Source: Cyclobacteriaceae bacterium (GTDB lineage: Bacteria; Bacteroidota; Bacteroidia; Cytophagales; Cyclobacteriaceae). Taken from it: DNA of 52,765 nucleotides. Below the pieces are notes generated by a model, which saw only the letters and a list, made by a program, of their open reading frames with translations, was not told the DNA's origin and made no database searches. The stretch is taken from the NCBI GenBank assembly GCA_020436085.1, contig JAGQYM010000031.1, forward strand, positions 1 to 52,765, written 5' to 3'. Positions 49,038-52,765 of the stretch are shown here, one piece after another. Both the position numbers and the translations under genes were made by a program. How positions within the stretch are numbered: position 1 is the first letter of the stretch; each line of letters opens with the position of its first letter.

Positions 49038-51437
49038 ATGAAAAAAATGATTATCCTCTGTTTGAGCATTCTGTTGGCAGCGACTGCATTTGCCCAAACA
49101 CAAACCATCAAAGGAAATGTTTTGGACGCACAGGCGGCTTACCCTTTGATTGGCGCTTCTGTCATCTTAGTTGGATCGGATCCGATTGTCGGAACCGTAA
49201 CCGATGTGGAAGGCAACTTTGTATTGCTAAACGTACCAGTGGGTCGCCAAACTTTGGCAGTTCAATATATTGGCTACAAGAGCATCACGCTTCCAAACGT
49301 TCTAGTGACTTCAGGCAAACAAGTTGTACTGAATATTCAACTTGAAGAGTCGATCGAAAAACTGGAAGAGATTGTAGTAACAGCCAAAGCTGACAAAGAT
49401 CTTCCAATCAACGATATGGCCAAGGTGAGTGCACGCACGTTTAGTCTGGAGGAAACGACCCGCTTTTCCGGAGGAAGAAATGACGTAGCTCGTCTGGCAA
49501 CGACTTTTGCAGGAGTAAGTGCACCGAACGATTCACGTAATGATATCGTGGTGCGAGGAAATTCTCCTGTAGGTCTTCTATGGAGAATTGAAGGAATACC
49601 GGTCGCAACAACTAATCACTTTGCTACACTGGGCACAACCGGAGGTCCCGTGAATGCGCTCAATACTAACTTACTTCGTACATCAGATTTTCTTACCGGT
49701 GCATTTCCTGCTGAATACGGTAATGCGAATGCAGCAGTCTTTGATGTCAATTTTAGAAATGGCAACACTGATACTTATGAGTTTACCGGACAACTAAGTG
49801 CCTACAGCGGACTTGAGTTTATGGCAGAGGGTCCAATCAGTCGCAAGAACAATTCATCTTTTGTTGCCTCTTATCGATATGGAGTAGCAAGCCTGGCGGC
49901 TACGGGCACAAGTGCCATACCTTACTATCAGGATTTCTCCTTCAAAGCCAATCTCGGTGAAGGCAAAATTGGAAAGTTTGAGTTATTCGGAATGGGCGGA
50001 TTGAGCAGTATTGACTTTAAAGGCGCGGAGGTGGATGAAACGGATCTGTTTGCTAACCCTGATCAGGATGCTTACATCGATAATCAACTCGGACTCCTGG
50101 GTTTAAATCACACATTGAGAATTAATCAAACAACTTATTTAAAGTCTTCGTTAGGCGCATCTACCAACTACAATGAGTATCTGCAGGACAACATCATAGC
50201 GGATAACAGCGGAAATCCGACAGGCTTATTCCGAGCCACCAATGTAAAGAACCGTGAAAACAGATATACCTTCTCCACAACACTGAACAAGAAATTCAAT
50301 GCACGTTGGAGCATGAGAGCAGGGCTTATCAATGAATATTACGATGCAAATCTATTCACCAACGATAGAGACAATCGTGTAAATATTCCAGATTCTGACA
50401 ATGACGGAGTTCCGGATTATTTTATAACGATCAGAGATTTAAATGAAGGCTACAATGTTTCGCAGTTGTATGCTCAGGCTGAGCACAAAATCACCGACAA
50501 TGTAAGTGTGACAGCAGGACTTCATTCATTGCATCACGATTACACTAAAAAATCTATGGTCGAACCTCGCGCTGCAATAAGCTGGCAGGCAAGACCTAAC
50601 CAAAGATGGAGCGTGGCCTATGGCTTACACGGACAGGCAATACCATCACCTATTCTATTCTTTGAAGAAGAGACCTCACCAGGAGTATTTACCAAAACGA
50701 ACAAAGACCTGGACTTCATGAAGAGTCACCATTTCGTGTTGGCATATGATAGAAACCTGGCACAAGACTGGAGATTGAAGGCGGAAACCTACTATCAAAT
50801 GTTGTTCGACATTCCCGTTGAGCAGACACCCAGCAGCTACTCGATTGTCAACGAAGGTGCAGACTTTGTCTTCGATGAGGCAGGCTCATTGGTGAATGAA
50901 GGAACAGGCACGAATGTCGGGATTGAACTGACGCTGGAAAAATTCTTCAGCAAAGGATACTACATGATGATGACCACATCGCTTTATGATTCAAAGTACA
51001 AGGGTAGTGATGGCATCGAAAGAAACACTGCCTACAACAATCACTTTGTGTACAATGTGCTATTTGGAAAAGAATGGAAGTTTGGTGAGGGTGGCCGCAA
51101 CGCTTTTACGTTTGATACCAAGATGACAACGTCTGGTGGGAAACCATTCACACCTGTTGACCTTCAGGCAACAAGGCTGAACGGAGGACGCGAAGTAACC
51201 ATGGATAACATTGCTTACAGCTCACGCTATGACGATTATTTCAGATGGGATGTGAAGTTTGGCGTACGGGTAAACAGTCAAAAGAAAAAGATATCGCATC
51301 AATTCTTCGTAGATCTGCAAAATGTAACAAACAGAAAGAACGAATTCGTGAGACGCTACAATGAAGTTACGGATCAAATCAATCGCGTTGATCAAATCGG
51401 ATTTTTTCCAGATGTGATGTACAGAATCCAATTCTAA
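49038..51437 (+). CDS. TonB-dependent outer-membrane receptor
   Basis: 799 residues. A signal peptide (1-20, ending AFAQ) is followed by a carboxypeptidase-regulatory-like domain (residues about 23-105: IKGNVLDAQAAYPLIGASVIL, then VTDVEGNFVLLNVPVGRQTL). The plug domain comes next (EEIVVTAKAD, then NDIVVRGNSPVGLLWRIEGIPV), and a 22-strand barrel ends in a phenylalanine (DVMYRIQF). It is not followed by a SusD homologue, so it is not a standard polysaccharide-utilisation pair. The ligand could be a siderophore, peptide or other nutrient. Divergent LytS/LytTR genes suggest regulated expression. The SDR gene starts 4 nt downstream. Confidence 0.93.
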   Translation: MKKMIILCLSILLAATAFAQTQTIKGNVLDAQAAYPLIGASVILVGSDPIVGTVTDVEGNFVLLNVPVGRQTLAVQYIGYKSITLPNVLVTSGKQVVLNIQLEESIEKLEEIVVTAKADKDLPINDMAKVSARTFSLEETTRFSGGRNDVARLATTFAGVSAPNDSRNDIVVRGNSPVGLLWRIEGIPVATTNHFATLGTTGGPVNALNTNLLRTSDFLTGAFPAEYGNANAAVFDVNFRNGNTDTYEFTGQLSAYSGLEFMAEGPISRKNNSSFVASYRYGVASLAATGTSAIPYYQDFSFKANLGEGKIGKFELFGMGGLSSIDFKGAEVDETDLFANPDQDAYIDNQLGLLGLNHTLRINQTTYLKSSLGASTNYNEYLQDNIIADNSGNPTGLFRATNVKNRENRYTFSTTLNKKFNARWSMRAGLINEYYDANLFTNDRDNRVNIPDSDNDGVPDYFITIRDLNEGYNVSQLYAQAEHKITDNVSVTAGLHSLHHDYTKKSMVEPRAAISWQARPNQRWSVAYGLHGQAIPSPILFFEEETSPGVFTKTNKDLDFMKSHHFVLAYDRNLAQDWRLKAETYYQMLFDIPVEQTPSSYSIVNEGADFVFDEAGSLVNEGTGTNVGIELTLEKFFSKGYYMMMTTSLYDSKYKGSDGIERNTAYNNHFVYNVLFGKEWKFGEGGRNAFTFDTKMTTSGGKPFTPVDLQATRLNGGREVTMDNIAYSSRYDDYFRWDVKFGVRVNSQKKKISHQFFVDLQNVTNRKNEFVRRYNEVTDQINRVDQIGFFPDVMYRIQF

Positions 51438-51441
51438 GAAA

Positions 51442-52170
51442 ATGGATATCATAAATAATAAAATATTGATCACCGGGGGCAGCTCAGGCATTGGGCTTGC
51501 CCTCGCGATCAAGCTGGCAAATCTGGGCAATCAGGTAATCATCACCGGAAGAGATAGAAAAAAACTTCAATCCATATCCGCAGAACACAATCTGTCAACC
51601 TTCTGCTGTGATCTTACAAAAGAAGATGACATCAGAGCGCTTGTGGCAGAGGTTAATGCAGAACACCCTGATCTCAATATCCTTATCAACAATGCGGGAA
51701 TACAGTACAACTATTCTTTTATCAACGAAGCGACCAGTCAACGAATCGATGAAGAGACCTCGACCAACCTGACCGCTGTAATGAAACTTTGCGCGGCTCT
51801 GATTCCTTCATTTTTGGGTGGTAAAGAATCTGCAATTGTCAATATTTCTTCGAGCCTGTCATTTGTTCCCAAAAGATCAGCGCCTGTTTACAGTGCAACA
51901 AAGGCCGGAATTCACATTTTTACTAAGGCCCTGCGTTATCAACTTCAGGGGAGCAACATTAAAGTTTTCGAGGTGATCCCACCATTAGTAGATACACCAA
52001 TGACGGAAGGGCGAGGTCGAAACAAAATGAGTCCTGCGGAGTTGGTAGAAGAATTTATCCAGGGATTAGAAGACGATAAGTTTATCATGAACATTGGAAG
52101 AGTTAAAATCTTAAAAATGATTCATCGTATCTCACCTTATTTAGCCGATAGCCTAGTCAAAAATAATTGA
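51442..52170 (+). CDS. short-chain dehydrogenase/reductase, DltE-like
   Basis: A 242-residue classical SDR. The cofactor motif is TGGSSGIG (residues 11-18), NNAGIQ follows strand 4, the catalytic serine is in VNISSSLSF, and the YxxxK pair is Y150 and K154 (VYSATKAG). Length and the NNAGIQYNYSF segment resemble DltE-type oxidoreductases of Bacteroidota. The substrate is unknown. It is 4 nt after the receptor gene and probably in one operon with it and the hydrolase that follows. Confidence 0.88.
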   Translation: MDIINNKILITGGSSGIGLALAIKLANLGNQVIITGRDRKKLQSISAEHNLSTFCCDLTKEDDIRALVAEVNAEHPDLNILINNAGIQYNYSFINEATSQRIDEETSTNLTAVMKLCAALIPSFLGGKESAIVNISSSLSFVPKRSAPVYSATKAGIHIFTKALRYQLQGSNIKVFEVIPPLVDTPMTEGRGRNKMSPAELVEEFIQGLEDDKFIMNIGRVKILKMIHRISPYLADSLVKNN

Positions 52171-52223
52171 TACCTTAAGCGTCCAGTTTATGCATGGCTG
52201 GCGTCTAACCTCGAAATACTCAA

Positions 52224-52765
52224 ATGAAAACAATTGTCCTAATCGTGGCCCTTCTCAGTTTGATCAGCTGCTCAAATCAGGGTGAGAAAAAGCAGGAAAT
52301 AAAAAACAATGGTGTTGACATTAACTACACTATCAGTGGAACGGGTGAAAAAACACTTTTTTTCGTGCATGGGTGGTGCATAGATCAAAACTATTGGAAT
52401 AGTCAGGTTTCTTTCTTTAATAAGAACTATAAAGTAGTCACGGTCGATCTGCCAGGTCATGGTGAGTCCGGCAAAAACAGAGATTCGTGGAAGGTGAGCG
52501 ACTATGCTTCTGATGTGGTTAAGGTCATCGATGATTTGCAGCTCAAACATGTGATACTAGTTGGACATTCCATGGGAGGTGATATTGTTTTGGAGGCAGC
52601 ACTAGCCCGACCTGATGTCGTTGATGCTATTATTGGAGTGGACAACTTTAAAGATGTTGGTGTACAGCCTGATGAACAAACTCGTCAGGCAATTGGTCAG
52701 TTTTTTGACATGCTCGAGGCTGATTATTCAAATACGGCAGCGAGTTATGCCAACGAATACCTTTT
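52224..52765 (+). CDS. alpha/beta hydrolase lipoprotein, truncated by window end
   Basis: The first 180 codons of a gene that runs past the window edge. A lipoprotein signal (LLSLISC, lipidated C16) is followed by an alpha/beta-hydrolase fold: LFFVHGWCIDQNYW with the oxyanion-hole HG, VDLPGHGES, and the nucleophile elbow GHSMGG with S116. Serine esterase or related hydrolase activity at the cell envelope is expected. It lies 53 nt after the SDR gene. The acid and histidine of the triad are beyond the edge, so integrity cannot be judged. Confidence 0.88.
   Translation, partial: MKTIVLIVALLSLISCSNQGEKKQEIKNNGVDINYTISGTGEKTLFFVHGWCIDQNYWNSQVSFFNKNYKVVTVDLPGHGESGKNRDSWKVSDYASDVVKVIDDLQLKHVILVGHSMGGDIVLEAALARPDVVDAIIGVDNFKDVGVQPDEQTRQAIGQFFDMLEADYSNTAASYANEYL

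Noticed and set aside
52272-52550. Minus-strand frame near the right edge
   Set aside because: It is antisense to the lipoprotein alpha/beta hydrolase, whose motifs on the plus strand are unambiguous.

Overview
The window reads as chromosome from a member of the Bacteroidota, most likely a Cytophagales-type bacterium. Supporting signs are a type IX secretion sorting domain, an outer-membrane TonB-dependent receptor with a carboxypeptidase-regulatory-like N-terminus, DUF5690, DUF2911 and DUF2157 proteins, LytS/LytTR signalling, and promoters of the Bacteroidota form (TTG or TTC, 18-20 nt, then TAnnTTTG). Nearly everything is intact chromosomal gene content. There is no transposase, integrase, phage gene or CRISPR array.

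Layout. (1) 85-6135 is an organophosphonate catabolism island: a glycine-oxidase-like flavoprotein, a phosphonatase-like HAD hydrolase, a PhnZ-type HD-domain oxygenase and two paralogous DUF5690 membrane proteins that are probably transporters. (2) 6193-6804 is a compact tRNA-Arg locus. In its own reading direction it holds a promoter, a truncated tRNA-Arg copy split by a 19-bp palindrome, a small GIY-YIG nuclease gene without an ATG start, the intact tRNA-Arg(ACG), and a terminator. This is the most unusual structure in the window. (3) 6868-19962 is mostly housekeeping: an outer-membrane protein, an enoyl-CoA hydratase, a PAP2-like protein and rpoN in one minus-strand run, then asnS, a ferric-reductase-like membrane protein, a universal stress protein, a tiny T9SS-sorted protein, nnr, two DUF2157-type membrane proteins, a nitronate monooxygenase-like protein and an aminotransferase. 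(4) 19998-33455 is an energy block: a ferredoxin, then korAB fused by a 1-nt overlap to an 11-subunit complex I operon (nuoABCDHIJKLMN) with no nuoE, nuoF or nuoG. (5) 33625-44303 holds a DUF2911/TPR protein, a gluconate module (a lactonase plus a gluconokinase/6-phosphogluconate dehydrogenase fusion), lepB, fabF, a TetR regulator and a sortilin-like propeller protein. (6) 44481-52765 holds an S9 peptidase, a GNAT acetyltransferase, a LytS/LytTR two-component pair, a TonB-dependent receptor, a short-chain dehydrogenase and a truncated lipoprotein alpha/beta hydrolase at the window edge.

How the parts work together. The KOR-ferredoxin-complex I arrangement suggests that electrons from 2-oxoglutarate oxidation enter the quinone pool through ferredoxin rather than NADH. 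The lactonase and the fused kinase-dehydrogenase cover gluconolactone to ribulose-5-phosphate in two adjacent genes. The phosphonate enzymes suggest that aminoethylphosphonate-type compounds are used for phosphorus, carbon or nitrogen. The LytS/LytTR pair is divergent from the receptor gene, with three phased direct repeats between them.

All identifications come from reading the translated sequence and recalled family motifs. No database search was run.
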